A stretch of 64,000 bases of DNA from contig NZ_BSEX01000006.1 in NCBI RefSeq assembly GCF_027922045.1, forward strand, positions 726,120-790,119. The letters are read 5' to 3'. Below the pieces are notes generated by a model that worked only from the letters and a program-made list of their open reading frames with translations, was not told the origin of the DNA and searched no databases. Below are positions 18,888 to 29,595 of the stretch, in pieces. Source of the DNA: Microbacterium terregens. Its GTDB lineage: Bacteria; Pseudomonadota; Alphaproteobacteria; Sphingomonadales; Sphingomonadaceae. Each line of letters opens with the position of its first letter. Positions within the stretch are counted from its first letter, which is position 1. The position numbers and the translations under genes are program-made.

Positions 18888-21863
18888 ATGGGCTACGAAG
18901 GCCAGGATTTCTCCGATATCGCAGCCGGCGTCAGCCCGGCGTTCGTGGAGACGCTCTACACCCGCTACAAGGCGGATCCCGCCAGCGTCGACGCTGGCTG
19001 GCGCCAGTGGTTCGACGGGCTCGAGGGTGCGGTCTCCGGCCCCAGCTGGCAGAGCAAGCGCTGGCCGCTGACCGAAACCGACGCGCTCACCGCGGCGCTC
19101 GACCCGACCCAGATGGAGCCCGCGCCCAAGCCCGCAAAGGGCGGCGGCAAGCCCGCGCCGGCACCGGCCGCGGCCCCCGCGCAGGCCTCCACCGCCGACA
19201 TCGCCAAGGCAGCCGGCGACGCGATCCGCGCGCAGATGCTGATCCGCACCTATCGCGTGCGCGGTCACCTGGCCGCCAATCTCGATCCGCTCGGCCTCTC
19301 GCCCCATCGCGAGCTGCCGGCCGATCTCACCACCGAATATTACGGCTTCAGCGATGCCGAGATCGACCGTCCGGTCTATCTGGGCGGGACGCTGGGCCTC
19401 GAGACCGCGACCATCCGCGAGCTGGTGACGATCCTGCGCGCCAACTATTGCGGCAACGTCGGCCTCGAATACATGCACATCGCCGACGTGGAGGAGCGCC
19501 GCTTCCTCCAGGACCGCATGGAGGGCAAGGACAAGGCCATCCAGTTCACGGTCGACGGCAAGAAGGCGATCCTCTCCAAGGTCATCGAGGCCGAGCAGTG
19601 GGAGAAGTTCCTGGGCCGCAAGTACGTCGGCACCAAGCGCTTCGGCCTGGACGGCGGCGAATCGATGATCCCGGCGCTCGAGTCGGTGATCAAGTACGGC
19701 GGCCAGATGGGCGTTCGCGAGATCGTCTACGGCATGGCCCACCGCGGCCGCCTGAACGTGCTCGCCAACGTCATGGCAAAGCCGTTCCGCGTGATCTTCC
19801 ACGAATTCTCGGGCGGCTCGGCCAACCCGGAGGACGTCGGCGGCTCGGGCGACGTGAAGTATCACCTCGGCACCTCCACCGACCGCAGCTTCGACGACAT
19901 CACCGTCCACATGTCGCTGGTCGCCAACCCCTCGCACCTCGAGGCGGTGAACCCGGTCGTGCTCGGCAAGTCGCGCGCGATCCAGACCGTGCGTAACGAC
20001 CTGGCCGATCATGAGCAGGTGCTGCCGGTGCTGATCCACGGCGACGCGGCTTTTGCCGGCCAGGGCATCGTCTGGGAGTGCCTCGGCTTCTCCGGCATCC
20101 GCGGCTACAACACCGGCGGCTGCGTCCACTTCGTCATCAACAACCAGGTCGGCTTCACGACGAGCCCGCAGTTCGCGCGCTCCTCGCCCTACCCGTCGGA
20201 CGTCGCCAAGGGCGTCCAGGCGCCGATCCTGCACGTCAACGGCGACGATCCCGAAGCCGTGACCTTCGCCTGCAAGGTCGCGATCGAGTTCCGCCAGACG
20301 TTCAAGCGCGACGTCGTGATCGACATGTGGTGCTACCGCCGCTTCGGCCACAACGAGGGCGACGAGCCCTCGTTCACCCAGCCGCTGATGTACGCCAAGA
20401 TCAAGACCCACCCGCCGGTCTCGGAAATCTATTCCAAGCGCCTGATCACGGAAGGCGTGGTCGACCAGGCGTTCGTGGACGGCAAGACGCACGAGTTCAC
20501 GACGCTGCTGGAAGGCGAGTTCGAAAGCGCCAAGAGCTACAAGGCCAACCGCGCGGACTGGTTCGCCGGCCGCTGGTCGGGCCTGCACATGCCGGCCGAT
20601 CCGGAAACCGCGCGCCGCACCGCCGACACCGGCATCGAGGCCAAGCTGTTCGACTCGCTCGGCCGCACGCTGACCGAGATCCCGGCGGACATCGAGATCC
20701 ACAAGACGCTCGGCCGCGTGCTCGAGGCCAAGCGGCAGATGTTCAAGACCGGCCAGGGCTTCGACTGGGCGACGGCGGAAGCGCTGGCGTTCGGCTCGCT
20801 GCTGTCGGAAGGCTTCGGCGTCCGCCTGTCCGGCCAGGACTCGGGCCGCGGCACCTTCTCGCAGCGCCACGCCGTGTGGGTCGACCAGAAGGACGAGCAC
20901 AAGTACGTGCCGCTCCAGCAGGTCGAGCACGGCCGGTTCGAGGTGCTCGATTCGCCGCTCAGCGAATATGGCGTGCTCGGCTTCGAATACGGCTATGCGC
21001 TGACCGATCCCAAGACGCTGGTGCTGTGGGAGGCGCAGTTCGGCGACTTCGTGAACGGCGCGCAGATCATGATCGACCAGTTCATCGCGTCGGGCGAGGC
21101 CAAGTGGCTGCGTGCCAACGGCCTCGTGATGCTGCTGCCGCACGGCTATGAAGGCCAGGGTCCGGAGCACAGCTCCGCGCGCCCCGAGCGCTTCCTGCAG
21201 CTGTGCGCGCAGGACAACATGCAGGTCGCCAACGTCACCTCGCCGGCGAACTATTTCCACCTGCTGCGTCGCCAGATGCATCGCAACTTCCGCAAGCCGC
21301 TCATCCTCATGACGCCGAAGTCGCTGCTGCGCCACAAGATGGCCGTGTCGACGACCGAGGAGTTCCTGGGTGACAGCCAGTTCCACCGCCTGCTCTCCGA
21401 TCCCTCGGCCCCGGCCGACACGGAGGTCACGCGCCTGGTGCTGTGCTCGGGCAAGGTCGCTTACGACCTGATCGAGGCACGCGATGCGGCCGGCGACAAG
21501 AACACCGCGATCGTGCGCGTCGAGCAGCTCTATCCCTTCCCGGGCGAGCCGCTGGTCGAGCGCCTGAAGCGCATGCCGAACCTCCAGGACGTGGTCTGGG
21601 CTCAGGAAGAGCCGAAGAACAACGGCTACTGGTTCTTCGTCGAGCCGCTGATCGAGGAAGCGCTGGAAAAGGCGGGCACCCGCGTGTCGCGCGCTCGCTA
21701 CGCGGGCCGTGCCGCTGCCGCCTCGCCTGCGACCGGCCTCATGAAGCGCCACACCGCGGAACAGGGTGCGTTGGTAGCCGATGCGCTCGGCCACAACGTG
21801 CGCGAGGAAATCCGCCGCACGCGCAAGTCCGACGACGCGCCCGTCGGCAAGCCTACCGCCTGA
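18888..21863 (+). CDS. sucA: 2-oxoglutarate dehydrogenase E1 component
   Basis: Thiamine-diphosphate decarboxylase that starts the oxidation of 2-oxoglutarate to succinyl-CoA. The 991-residue protein has the N-terminal E2-interaction segment ([19 protein letters not shown]), an Ala/Pro linker at about 80-103, the ThDP region with [22 protein letters not shown] and [12 protein letters not shown], and a C-terminal transketolase-like part ending near [23 protein letters not shown]. Length is slightly above that of the E. coli enzyme. It precedes sucB by 49 bases. Confidence 0.96.
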   Translation: MGYEGQDFSDIAAGVSPAFVETLYTRYKADPASVDAGWRQWFDGLEGAVSGPSWQSKRWPLTETDALTAALDPTQMEPAPKPAKGGGKPAPAPAAAPAQASTADIAKAAGDAIRAQMLIRTYRVRGHLAANLDPLGLSPHRELPADLTTEYYGFSDAEIDRPVYLGGTLGLETATIRELVTILRANYCGNVGLEYMHIADVEERRFLQDRMEGKDKAIQFTVDGKKAILSKVIEAEQWEKFLGRKYVGTKRFGLDGGESMIPALESVIKYGGQMGVREIVYGMAHRGRLNVLANVMAKPFRVIFHEFSGGSANPEDVGGSGDVKYHLGTSTDRSFDDITVHMSLVANPSHLEAVNPVVLGKSRAIQTVRNDLADHEQVLPVLIHGDAAFAGQGIVWECLGFSGIRGYNTGGCVHFVINNQVGFTTSPQFARSSPYPSDVAKGVQAPILHVNGDDPEAVTFACKVAIEFRQTFKRDVVIDMWCYRRFGHNEGDEPSFTQPLMYAKIKTHPPVSEIYSKRLITEGVVDQAFVDGKTHEFTTLLEGEFESAKSYKANRADWFAGRWSGLHMPADPETARRTADTGIEAKLFDSLGRTLTEIPADIEIHKTLGRVLEAKRQMFKTGQGFDWATAEALAFGSLLSEGFGVRLSGQDSGRGTFSQRHAVWVDQKDEHKYVPLQQVEHGRFEVLDSPLSEYGVLGFEYGYALTDPKTLVLWEAQFGDFVNGAQIMIDQFIASGEAKWLRANGLVMLLPHGYEGQGPEHSSARPERFLQLCAQDNMQVANVTSPANYFHLLRRQMHRNFRKPLILMTPKSLLRHKMAVSTTEEFLGDSQFHRLLSDPSAPADTEVTRLVLCSGKVAYDLIEARDAAGDKNTAIVRVEQLYPFPGEPLVERLKRMPNLQDVVWAQEEPKNNGYWFFVEPLIEEALEKAGTRVSRARYAGRAAAASPATGLMKRHTAEQGALVADALGHNVREEIRRTRKSDDAPVGKPTA

Positions 21864-21912
21864 TCCGAACCCAATGTCTGCGTCCCCTGGCGGGGAACCA
21901 AGAGGAAGACCC

Positions 21913-23145
21913 ATGGCAACCGAAGTCCTTGTTCCCGTACTGGGCGAATCGATCACCGAAGCGACGCTGGGCGAATGGCTCAAGCAGCCGGGCGACCCCG
22001 TGAAGGCCGACGAGCCCATCGCCAGCCTTGAGACCGACAAGGTCTCGGTCGAAGTCCCCTCGCCCGTCGCGGGCGTGATGGGCGCGCATGCCGTCCAGCC
22101 GGGCGACACCGTCTCGGTCGGCGCGATGATCGCCACCATCGACGCAGGCGACGGCGCCCCGGCGAAGACGGCCGCGCCCGAGGCCGGCAGCACCGCTGCG
22201 GCTCCGGCTCCGGCAGCCGCCCCGCAGGAGGCCGGCGGCAACGTCGACGCCGCTGCGCTGTCGCCGTCGGTGCGTCGCGCGATCCTTGAGCATGGCGTCG
22301 ATCCGGCGACCGTGAAGGGTAGCGGCAAGGACGGTCGCCTGACCAAGGAAGACATCGTCGCCGCCGCGTCGAACAAGCCGGCCGCAGCCCCCGCCGCGGC
22401 CCCGGCGGCCGCTCCCGCAGCGGCGCCTGTCGCTGCCGGCGGTGAGCGTCGCGAAGAGCGCGTCAAGATGACGCGCCTGCGCCAGACCATCGCCCGCCGC
22501 CTGAAGGAAGCGCAGGACACCGCAGCCCTGCTGACCACCTTCAACGACGTCGACATGACCGCGGTCATCGAGGCGCGGACCAAGTACAAGGACCTGTTCG
22601 AAAAGAAGCACGGCGTCCGCCTGGGCTTCATGGGCTTCTTCGTGAAGGCCGCGTGCATGGCCTTGAAGGACATCCCCTCGGTCAACGCCTACATCGAGGG
22701 CGACGAGATCGTCTATCACGACTATGCCGACATCTCGGTCGCGGTCTCCGCGCCGCAGGGCCTGGTCGTGCCGGTGATCCGCTCGGCCGACCAGATGTCG
22801 GTGGCGCAGGTCGAAAAGACGATCGGCGACTTCGGCAAGCGCGCCAAGGAAGGCACGCTGAAGATGGACGAGATGAAGGGCGGTACCTTCACCATCTCCA
22901 ACGGCGGCGTGTTCGGCTCGCTGATGTCGACCCCGATCATCAACCCGCCGCAGTCGGCAGTGCTGGGCCTCCACCGCATCGAGGAGCGCCCCGTGGTCCG
23001 CAACGGCCAGGTCGTCGTCCGCCCGATGATGTACCTCGCCCTCAGCTACGACCACCGCATCATCGACGGTCGTGAGGCAGTGACCTTCCTCGCCGCGCTC
23101 AAGAACGCGATCGAGGACCCGACCCGCCTGCTGATCGACCTGTAA
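21913..23145 (+). CDS. sucB: Dihydrolipoyl succinyltransferase (E2 of 2-oxoglutarate dehydrogenase)
   Basis: Core of the 2-oxoglutarate dehydrogenase complex. The 410-residue protein has one lipoyl domain with Lys43 in ETDKVSVEV, an Ala/Pro linker, a peripheral-subunit-binding domain (about 112-150, [15 protein letters not shown]), a second linker made of APAA-type repeats (about 158-178), and the catalytic acyltransferase domain ending in [11 protein letters not shown] with His381 and Asp385. The start at 21913 follows AAGAGGAAG. After its stop codon come a repeat element and the GIY-YIG gene before lpdA. Confidence 0.96.
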   Translation: MATEVLVPVLGESITEATLGEWLKQPGDPVKADEPIASLETDKVSVEVPSPVAGVMGAHAVQPGDTVSVGAMIATIDAGDGAPAKTAAPEAGSTAAAPAPAAAPQEAGGNVDAAALSPSVRRAILEHGVDPATVKGSGKDGRLTKEDIVAAASNKPAAAPAAAPAAAPAAAPVAAGGERREERVKMTRLRQTIARRLKEAQDTAALLTTFNDVDMTAVIEARTKYKDLFEKKHGVRLGFMGFFVKAACMALKDIPSVNAYIEGDEIVYHDYADISVAVSAPQGLVVPVIRSADQMSVAQVEKTIGDFGKRAKEGTLKMDEMKGGTFTISNGGVFGSLMSTPIINPPQSAVLGLHRIEERPVVRNGQVVVRPMMYLALSYDHRIIDGREAVTFLAALKNAIEDPTRLLIDL

Positions 23146-23159
23146 GCTTCTGCCACCTT

Positions 23160-23237
23160 GTGCTCCTGCGAAAGCAGGAGCCCAGGGTGACGGAGCGCAC
23201 CGCTTGTGACCCTAGGCTCCTGCCTCCGCAGGAGCAC
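23160..23237. repeat. Family A palindromic element, copy 1
   Basis: Two 32-base arms (23160-23191 and 23206-23237) are inverted repeats with 28 of 32 positions matching. Each arm also folds alone into a 7-bp stem CTCCTGC/GCAGGAG with a 4-base loop (GAAA on the left), followed by a CCCAGGGT tail. It ends 42 bases before the first possible start codon of the GIY-YIG gene and contains a TAG stop (23213) in that gene's frame. Confidence 0.85.
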
Positions 23238-23278
23238 AGGACTGGGAGGCGAAGACGAAGGCCGGCTGCGTCTACATC

Positions 23279-23548
23279 ATGGCGAACCAGCGCAATGGGA
23301 CGACTTACACTGGCGTCACCAGCGACTTGCCCGCCCGGGTGTACCAGCATCGCACCGGCCTCGTGGACGGCTTCGCCAAGGAGCACGACTGCAAGCTGCT
23401 CGTCTGGTACGAGGCGCACGATGATCTGGAAGCCGCGCGGCATCGCGAACTCCAGATAAAGAAATGGAAGCGGGCTTGGAAAATCGCCCTTGTCGAGCGA
23501 TCCAACCCGCTGTGGAAGGATTTGTGGCCGGAAGTCGCCCGCCCCTAG
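23279..23548 (+). CDS. GIY-YIG domain protein, possibly missing its true start
   Basis: Small single-domain GIY-YIG nuclease-type protein. The ATG at 23279 gives 89 residues: NGTTYTGVTSDLPARVYQHR holds the YIG half (YTG) and the conserved Arg, and the helix LEAARHRELQIKKWKRAWK holds the conserved Glu. The GIY half reads GCVYIM but lies mostly upstream of that ATG (23264-23281), and no ATG, GTG, TTG or CTG exists in frame between it and the in-frame TAG at 23213. The gene therefore either uses an unusual start or has lost one. Its stop codon shares a base with repeat copy 2. It sits between sucB and lpdA in the same direction. Confidence 0.65.
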   Translation: MANQRNGTTYTGVTSDLPARVYQHRTGLVDGFAKEHDCKLLVWYEAHDDLEAARHRELQIKKWKRAWKIALVERSNPLWKDLWPEVARP

Positions 23549-23625
23549 TGCTCCTGCGAAGGCAGGAGGCCAGAGCCACGAGCGACACCGCCAGCAACCC
23601 TGGGCTCCTGCCTTCGCAGGAGCAC
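23548..23625. repeat. Family A palindromic element, copy 2
   Basis: Inverted repeat built like copy 1: GTGCTCCTGCGAAGGCAGGA at the left end and its near-complement ending GCAGGAGCAC at the right end. It begins on the last base of the GIY-YIG stop codon and ends 2 bases before the lpdA ribosome site AAGGAG (23627-23632). It therefore fills the whole gap between the two genes. Confidence 0.85.
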
Positions 23626-23638
23626 GAAGGAGTGAGCA

Positions 23639-25033
<1,395 letters not shown>

Positions 25034-25055
25034 TCGACAGGCCTCTGGTTTAGCG

Positions 25056-25090
25056 AAACGGCGTCGGTGGCACCCACCGGCGCCGTTTTC
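25056..25090 (+). terminator. Intrinsic terminator after lpdA
   Basis: Stem 25056-25070 (AAACGGCGTCGGTGG) pairs with 25074-25088 (CCACCGGCGCCGTTT) with one G-U pair and a 3-base loop, ending in TTTTC. It marks the end of the TCA supercluster. Its core is nearly the same as that of the terminator after rplT. Confidence 0.88.
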
Positions 25091-25155
25091 GTATCCGGCC
25101 CTGCCCGCTGCGCCGGGAGCAGTCCAAGACAACAAGCGCTCCGCCCACTGCCCCG

Positions 25156-25240
25156 GTGCTCCTGCTTGCGCAGGAGCACGGCTAGGCAGACGCCCGCCCG
25201 CTTTCTCTCGCGTGCTCCTGCGCAGGCAGGAGCCCAGGGC
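25156..25240. repeat. Family A elements, copies 3a and 3b
   Basis: A hairpin GTGCTCCTGC-TTGC-GCAGGAGCAC at 25156-25179 and a second unit at 25212-25240 with stem CTCCTGC-GCAG-GCAGGAG and CCCAGGGC tail. Together with the family B element they fill most of the gene-free stretch 25091-25450, which holds no other feature I can see. Confidence 0.75.
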
Positions 25241-25281
25241 CACCAGCGCTATCCTGGCGGCCTAAGCATACTTACATACCA

Positions 25282-25386
25282 CCCGTACCCCGGCGAAGGC
25301 CGGGGCCCAGTTGGGATAGCGTCTGAAAGGCGCGCCGTGATCGCCACGGCAGCGCAAGTGGGCTCCGGCCTCCGCCGGGGTACGAA
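25282..25386. repeat. Family B palindromic element, copy 1
   Basis: Left half with stem CCCCGGC-GAAG-GCCGGGG and tail CCCAGTTGGG; right half is its inverted, slightly degenerate copy (GTGGGCTCCGGCCTCCGCCG then GGGTAC). The outer ends CGTAC and GTACG are complementary. The layout is the same as in family A but the stem bases differ in pairs. Confidence 0.8.
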
Positions 25387-25450
25387 GAAGGAAGCCGGCT
25401 GGCCGGAGGAACCCGCTCGCACGCTGCTCCGACAGGCGGATTCTACGCCC

Positions 25451-26095
25451 TCACCCCTCCGCCGGCATCCGCGCCACCAGCAGCGTCAGCAACCCCGCCA
25501 GCACCGCCGCGATCCACACCGCGCCGTCGCCCGCCAGCTGGTATGCCCCCGCGCCGCCGAGCGTGCCGAACAGGAACCCGCCCCAGAACAGCAGGTCGCG
25601 CCACCAGCCGGTGCGCGGCCCCACGCCCATCAGGGCGTCCGCCAGCCGCTGGCCGAAGCGCACCAGCGTTCCCGTCATGTAGGTGAGCCCCACCTGCACC
25701 TCGCCGTTGCGGCTGAACACGGCGTTCTCCGCCCCCATGGCGCCGGCCAGCAGCACCAGCGCCAGCTGCCGCGGCCCGAACCCCAGGCACAGCGCCGCCA
25801 GCGCCAGCAGCGCCGTGACCAGCAGCATCACCGCCTCGCGCCCCCGTACGCCGCCGGCCCGTGCGGCGATCGCACCCCCCATCACGCCGGAGACGAACGC
25901 GAGGATCAGCGAGATCGCCGTATGCAGTTCGTCCTGGAGCCCGGACGCGATCGCCACGCCCAGCCGGGTGGTGTTGCCGCTCATGAAGGAAGCGAAGAAG
26001 CCGGCGAAGGCCGAAAAGGCGATGGCGTCGACGAAGCCGGCCAGCGCCGCGAGCAGCACGGCGACCAGCAGGACGGAGAGCGGAAGACGTTGCAT
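25451..26095 (-). CDS. DUF1275 (YoaK) family membrane protein
   Basis: Inner-membrane protein of unknown function, 214 residues, with about six hydrophobic segments. The family pattern GFVDAIAFSAFAGFFASFMSGN is at residues about 20-41, and GAENAVFSRNGEVQVGLTYMTGTLVR lies in the middle. The start at 26095 begins MQRLPLSVLLV, a plausible first helix. It is divergent from the next gene with 87 bases between, so both may share a promoter region. Role not known; YoaK-type proteins have been guessed to be transporters. Confidence 0.85.
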   Translation of the reverse strand: MQRLPLSVLLVAVLLAALAGFVDAIAFSAFAGFFASFMSGNTTRLGVAIASGLQDELHTAISLILAFVSGVMGGAIAARAGGVRGREAVMLLVTALLALAALCLGFGPRQLALVLLAGAMGAENAVFSRNGEVQVGLTYMTGTLVRFGQRLADALMGVGPRTGWWRDLLFWGGFLFGTLGGAGAYQLAGDGAVWIAAVLAGLLTLLVARMPAEG

Positions 26096-26182
26096 GGCCC
26101 CTTTTCCCTCCTTCGTTTGCCCTCGCCAACCCCCGGGCTTCCGCAATCTGCGACGAACCGCTAGCGAGCTGAGGTCGTGCCG

Positions 26183-26806
26183 ATGGAAACCCTCTCGCTC
26201 GGGCCCGTGCTGCAGGTTCTCAACCTGCTCGGCATCGCGGTCTTCGCCGCCACCGGCGCGCTTGCGGCGGCGCAGCGCGCGCAGACGCTGGTGACCGCCA
26301 CCTTCTTCGCGCTCATCACCGGTGTCGGCGGCGGCACGATCCGCGACCTGCTGATCGGCGCGCCCGTCTTCTGGGTCCGCGACGCGCAGACCGCGGCGCT
26401 GTGCCTGTCGGTGGCGGTGCTGATCTGGATCACCCCGCAACGCTGGTGGCGCCAGCAGGCGCTGGAGTGGCTCGATGCGGCAGGGCTCGCCGCCTATGCG
26501 GTCTATGGCGTCGCCAAGGCGCTGGAGTTCGGCGTACCGCCGATCCCGGCCGCGATCATGGGCGTGGTGACGGCCTGCGCGGGCGGCATCCTGCGCGACA
26601 TGCTGGCGGGCGAGCCGTCGATCCTGATGCGCCCGGAGCTCTACGTCACCGCCGCAGCGCTCGCCTCCGGCCTCTATGTGGTGCTGGTCTCGCTCGGGCT
26701 GCCGAGCTTCGCCTCGGCGCTCTGCGCCTCCGCCGCCGGCTTCCTGCTTCGGGCCGCCGCCATCCACTGGAAGCTCGGCCTGCCGACCTATCGCGGCCGG
26801 CACTGA
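26183..26806 (+). CDS. TRIC-domain (UPF0126, YicG-like) membrane protein
   Basis: Inner-membrane protein of 207 residues with two copies of a three-helix TRIC repeat, the channel fold also found in animal trimeric intracellular cation channels. The repeat signatures are GVGGGTIRDLLIG in the first half and CAGGILRDMLAGEP in the second. Probable cation or small-molecule channel. ATG at 26183 is preferred over GTG at 26177 because GAGG at 26171-26174 is then 8 bases upstream. A half family A repeat follows the stop codon. Confidence 0.87.
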   Translation: METLSLGPVLQVLNLLGIAVFAATGALAAAQRAQTLVTATFFALITGVGGGTIRDLLIGAPVFWVRDAQTAALCLSVAVLIWITPQRWWRQQALEWLDAAGLAAYAVYGVAKALEFGVPPIPAAIMGVVTACAGGILRDMLAGEPSILMRPELYVTAAALASGLYVVLVSLGLPSFASALCASAAGFLLRAAAIHWKLGLPTYRGRH

Positions 26807-26813
26807 CGCTCCC

Positions 26814-26843
26814 GCGCTCCTGCGAAGGCAGGAGCCCAGGGTC
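26814..26843. repeat. Family A single unit, copy 4
   Basis: One half-element only: GCGCTCCTGC-GAAG-GCAGGAG followed by CCCAGGGTC. It lies in the 69-base gap between the convergent TRIC and GNAT genes and may serve as the terminator of either. Confidence 0.75.
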
Positions 26844-26875
26844 GCGGGCACCGGCCTCTGCTCCTGGAACGAAGC

Positions 26876-27451
26876 CTAGCCGCGCACGACGCCGACGTCG
26901 CGGAACGGCCGCGGCTCGGCGGGCGGCATGCCCGTGTGCGCCAGCTCGCATTGCCACAGGCCGATGTCGATCCACTGGCCCTGCTTGTAGCCGATCGAGC
27001 GGATCACGCCGGCGCGGCGGAACCCCACCGCCTCGTGCAGCGAGATCGACGGCCCGTTGGGCAGCGCGATCACCCCCATCGCCTGGGTGAAGCCCTGCGC
27101 GCGCAGCGTCACGATCAGCGCCTCGTAGAGCAGCCGCCCCGCGCCCTGCCCATGCGCGCCACCCGCAAGGTAGATCGTCGTCTCGACCGAAAAGCGATAG
27201 GCGGCGCGCGACCGGAACGGCCCGGCATAGGCATAGCCCAGGATCTTGCCCGGCCCGGTTTCCCCCAGCGGATCGGTGCCCGTCGCGACCAGCCACGGAT
27301 AGAAGCCGTCATGCTCCGCCATTCGCTCGGCGATGGCGGCGGCGTCGGGCGGCTGCTCCTCGAAGCTGATCGTGCTGCCGGTCACATAGGCGGCATAGAT
27401 CTGCGCGATCGCCTCGGCATCGTCGGCGGTCGCCGCCCGGATTGCGATCAC
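26876..27451 (-). CDS. GNAT-family N-acetyltransferase (phosphinothricin acetyltransferase-like)
   Basis: Acetyl-CoA-dependent N-acetyltransferase of 191 residues. The acetyl-CoA loop is GAHGQGAGRLLYEAL, the order of elements (IRAATADDAEAIAQIY at the start, YKQGQWIDIGLWQ at the end) is that of the Pat/Bar group acting on phosphinothricin-like or methionine-derived compounds. GTG start at 27451 overlaps the sppA stop codon (GTGA), so it is coupled to sppA. The true substrate cannot be deduced. Confidence 0.85.
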   Translation of the reverse strand: MIAIRAATADDAEAIAQIYAAYVTGSTISFEEQPPDAAAIAERMAEHDGFYPWLVATGTDPLGETGPGKILGYAYAGPFRSRAAYRFSVETTIYLAGGAHGQGAGRLLYEALIVTLRAQGFTQAMGVIALPNGPSISLHEAVGFRRAGVIRSIGYKQGQWIDIGLWQCELAHTGMPPAEPRPFRDVGVVRG

Positions 27452-29346
27452 AGGCCGAACCGCGCCAGCATCAGGTCCATCAGCCGCACGTCTTCGCGCG
27501 CCGGCACCACCGGCCCCAATCCGGCGCACTCCAGGCAGCGTGCCTGCATCGCGGCGCCACCCTTTACCAGCCGCCGGGCGTCGCCCAGCGCCTGCGCCAG
27601 CAGCGCACGCCGCTCGCCCGCCAGACGCGAGACCAGGTCGGTGGAGGCCGATCCGACGCGATCCTCGTCCTCCTCGCCCACGTTCATCGCCGCCAGGAAC
27701 TGCTCCAGCGCCCCCGGCTCCTTCTCCAGATACTCCGCATGCACCTTGGCCGGATCGAGCTTGGCGCGGCGCGCGGCCTCCGCCACCGCGTCGGAAAGCG
27801 TGCCGAACCGGTCGACCAGCCCCAGCTGCCGCGCGGTGTCGCCGTCCCACACCCGGCCCTGGCCGATCTGGTCGACCCGCTCCGGGCTCATCCGGCGCGA
27901 CTGCGACACCAGGCCGATGAACCGGCGATAGCCGTTCTCGATCGTCGCCTGCACCAGCGCGTCGAAGGTGGCGTTGGTGCCGCCCATCACGTTGGGCTGG
28001 CCGGTCAGCGGCGTCGTCTGCACGCCGTCCGTCGTCACGCCGATCTTGGCGAGCGTGTTCTCGAACGTCGGGATCAGCCCGAAGATGCCGATCGAGCCGG
28101 TGATGGTGTTCGGCTCGGCGAACACCACGTCGCCGGGCGTCGACACCCAATAGCCGCCGCTCGCGGCCAGGCCGCCCATCGAGACGACGACCGGCAGGCC
28201 CTTCTGCTTGGCCTGCAGGATCGCCTGGCGCATCTGCTCGGACGCGAGCGCCGAGCCGCCGGGCGAATCGACCCGCACCACCAGCGCCTTCAGCTCCTTT
28301 TCGGCCAGGCCCTTGAGCAGCAGCTTCGACACCGTGTCGCCGCCGGCGGTGCCGGAGCCGGAGTCGCCGTCGACGATCTCGCCCGCGATGGTCAGGATGC
28401 CGACCGCGTCGCCCGTCTGGGGCAGCGGGTTGGCCGCGACCCAGTTCCGAAGCGGGATCGCCTTGAAGCTGCCGGCGATCTTCTTGTCGCCGATCCCGAC
28501 GCCCTCCAGTTCGGCCACGCGCTTGCCGAACGCGACGCGATCGCCCAGGCGGTCGACCAGCCCCGCCGCCAGATTGGCCTTGGCGATGTCGCCCCCGGCC
28601 GCGACCACCAGCCTGTCCGGCTGGGTCAGGAAGTCGGCGACCTTCGCCTTGGGACGGGCCTTCGCCACCGCCTCGCGCCACTGGCCGAAGATCGCGCCAT
28701 AGAGCGCCTGGTTGGCGGCACGCGCCGGCTCGGACTGGTCAGCGCGGGTATAGGGCTCCACCGCCGACTTGAACTCGCCGACGCGATAGACGTGCGCGTT
28801 GATGCCCAGTTTGTCGATCAGGCCCTTGTAGTAGAGCTGCGCCCCGCCCGGCCCGGTGAACATCGCGCCGCCCATCGGGTTGACCCAGATCTCGCTGGCG
28901 TTCGCGGCCACCAGATAGCTGCTGTCGGTGTAGCCGGTCGCATAGGCGAGCACCGGCTTGCCGCTCGCTCGCACCCGGCCGACCGCGGCGGCGACTTCCG
29001 CCACCACGGAGGGGTAGCCGCCGACGAACCGGTCCAGATCCAGCACCACCGCCGTCACCCGCTTGTCGTCGCGCGCCTTGTCGAGCGCGTGCACCACGTC
29101 GCGCAGCCGATGTTCGCGCGCCACGCTCGCACCGCTCAGCGTCGCAAAGGGGTCCATCTCGCTCGGCTGCTCGACCACCGTGCCGTCCAGCGCCACCAGC
29201 AGCGCGCCGGGCTTGATCGCCGGATTGGGCTTGGCGGCCAGCGCCGCGAACAGCAGGCCGAAGAACAGCAGCATCGCCAGCAGGACGAGCCCGTCCTTGA
29301 CCGCGACCAGCAACTTCCAGGCACCCCGAACCAGTCTCACGCGCAT
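27448..29346 (-). CDS. sppA: Signal peptide peptidase SppA, 67K type
   Basis: Membrane-bound serine-lysine protease that degrades cleaved signal peptides. The 632-residue protein has one N-terminal membrane segment (about 18-38) and two tandem S49 domains, as in the long E. coli enzyme. The catalytic Lys193 (GEFKSAVEPY) is in the first domain and the nucleophile Ser396 (GGLAASGGYW) in the second, at spacing like Lys209/Ser409 of E. coli. The last 90 residues include an acidic EEDED stretch. It is divergent from groES. Confidence 0.94.
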   Translation of the reverse strand: MRVRLVRGAWKLLVAVKDGLVLLAMLLFFGLLFAALAAKPNPAIKPGALLVALDGTVVEQPSEMDPFATLSGASVAREHRLRDVVHALDKARDDKRVTAVVLDLDRFVGGYPSVVAEVAAAVGRVRASGKPVLAYATGYTDSSYLVAANASEIWVNPMGGAMFTGPGGAQLYYKGLIDKLGINAHVYRVGEFKSAVEPYTRADQSEPARAANQALYGAIFGQWREAVAKARPKAKVADFLTQPDRLVVAAGGDIAKANLAAGLVDRLGDRVAFGKRVAELEGVGIGDKKIAGSFKAIPLRNWVAANPLPQTGDAVGILTIAGEIVDGDSGSGTAGGDTVSKLLLKGLAEKELKALVVRVDSPGGSALASEQMRQAILQAKQKGLPVVVSMGGLAASGGYWVSTPGDVVFAEPNTITGSIGIFGLIPTFENTLAKIGVTTDGVQTTPLTGQPNVMGGTNATFDALVQATIENGYRRFIGLVSQSRRMSPERVDQIGQGRVWDGDTARQLGLVDRFGTLSDAVAEAARRAKLDPAKVHAEYLEKEPGALEQFLAAMNVGEEDEDRVGSASTDLVSRLAGERRALLAQALGDARRLVKGGAAMQARCLECAGLGPVVPAREDVRLMDLMLARFGL

Positions 29347-29505
29347 CTTCCCCTTGTCAGGTCATGGCGGTGCTAAAGCAGCGCCAGAGGCGAGTAAACC
29401 GCGCGTCTCCAGGGTCTCGGCACAGCGCTACGGCCTGGCCGGGCGCGCCGCCCGCGATTCCGCCACGCACTGTCGCGCACCGCATTTTTTCGGCTGGGCG
29501 ACCCG

Positions 29506-29534
29506 TTGACGAGGTGCGAGGGCGATCGCATATG
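29506..29534 (+). promoter_or_regulatory. Probable groESL promoter
   Basis: TTGACG at 29506-29511 and CATATG at 29529-29534 are separated by 17 bases, a good housekeeping-type spacing. The CIRCE operator begins 7 bases after the -10 element, so it would cover the transcription start, the classical arrangement for HrcA repression. Confidence 0.6.
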
Positions 29535-29541
29535 CGGGCTG

Positions 29542-29568
29542 CTGGCACTCGCTGCGGGTGAGTGCCAA
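29542..29568 (+). promoter_or_regulatory. CIRCE element (HrcA operator)
   Basis: CTGGCACTC (29542-29550), a 9-base spacer, and GAGTGCCAA (29560-29568) match the CIRCE consensus TTAGCACTC-N9-GAGTGCTAA in 15 of 18 arm positions. It lies just before groES, so the operon should be repressed by HrcA and induced on heat shock. hrcA itself is not in the window. Confidence 0.92.
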
Positions 29569-29595
29569 TCACTGTTCACAGAAAGGAAAGCGCGC

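Noticed and set aside
18720..22685. A very long open frame on the minus strand opposite sucA and sucB
   Set aside because: It is the antisense of two certain genes, with low-complexity Ala/Arg/Val-rich translation and no domain. Long antisense frames are normal at this GC level; similar ones opposite sdhA, rne, sppA, groEL and the glycosyltransferase were dismissed for the same reason.
25067..26164. Plus-strand open frame over the repeat gap and the DUF1275 gene
   Set aside because: Its translation is His/Gln/Arg-rich without family sequence, it runs through repeats and is antisense to a well-supported membrane protein gene.
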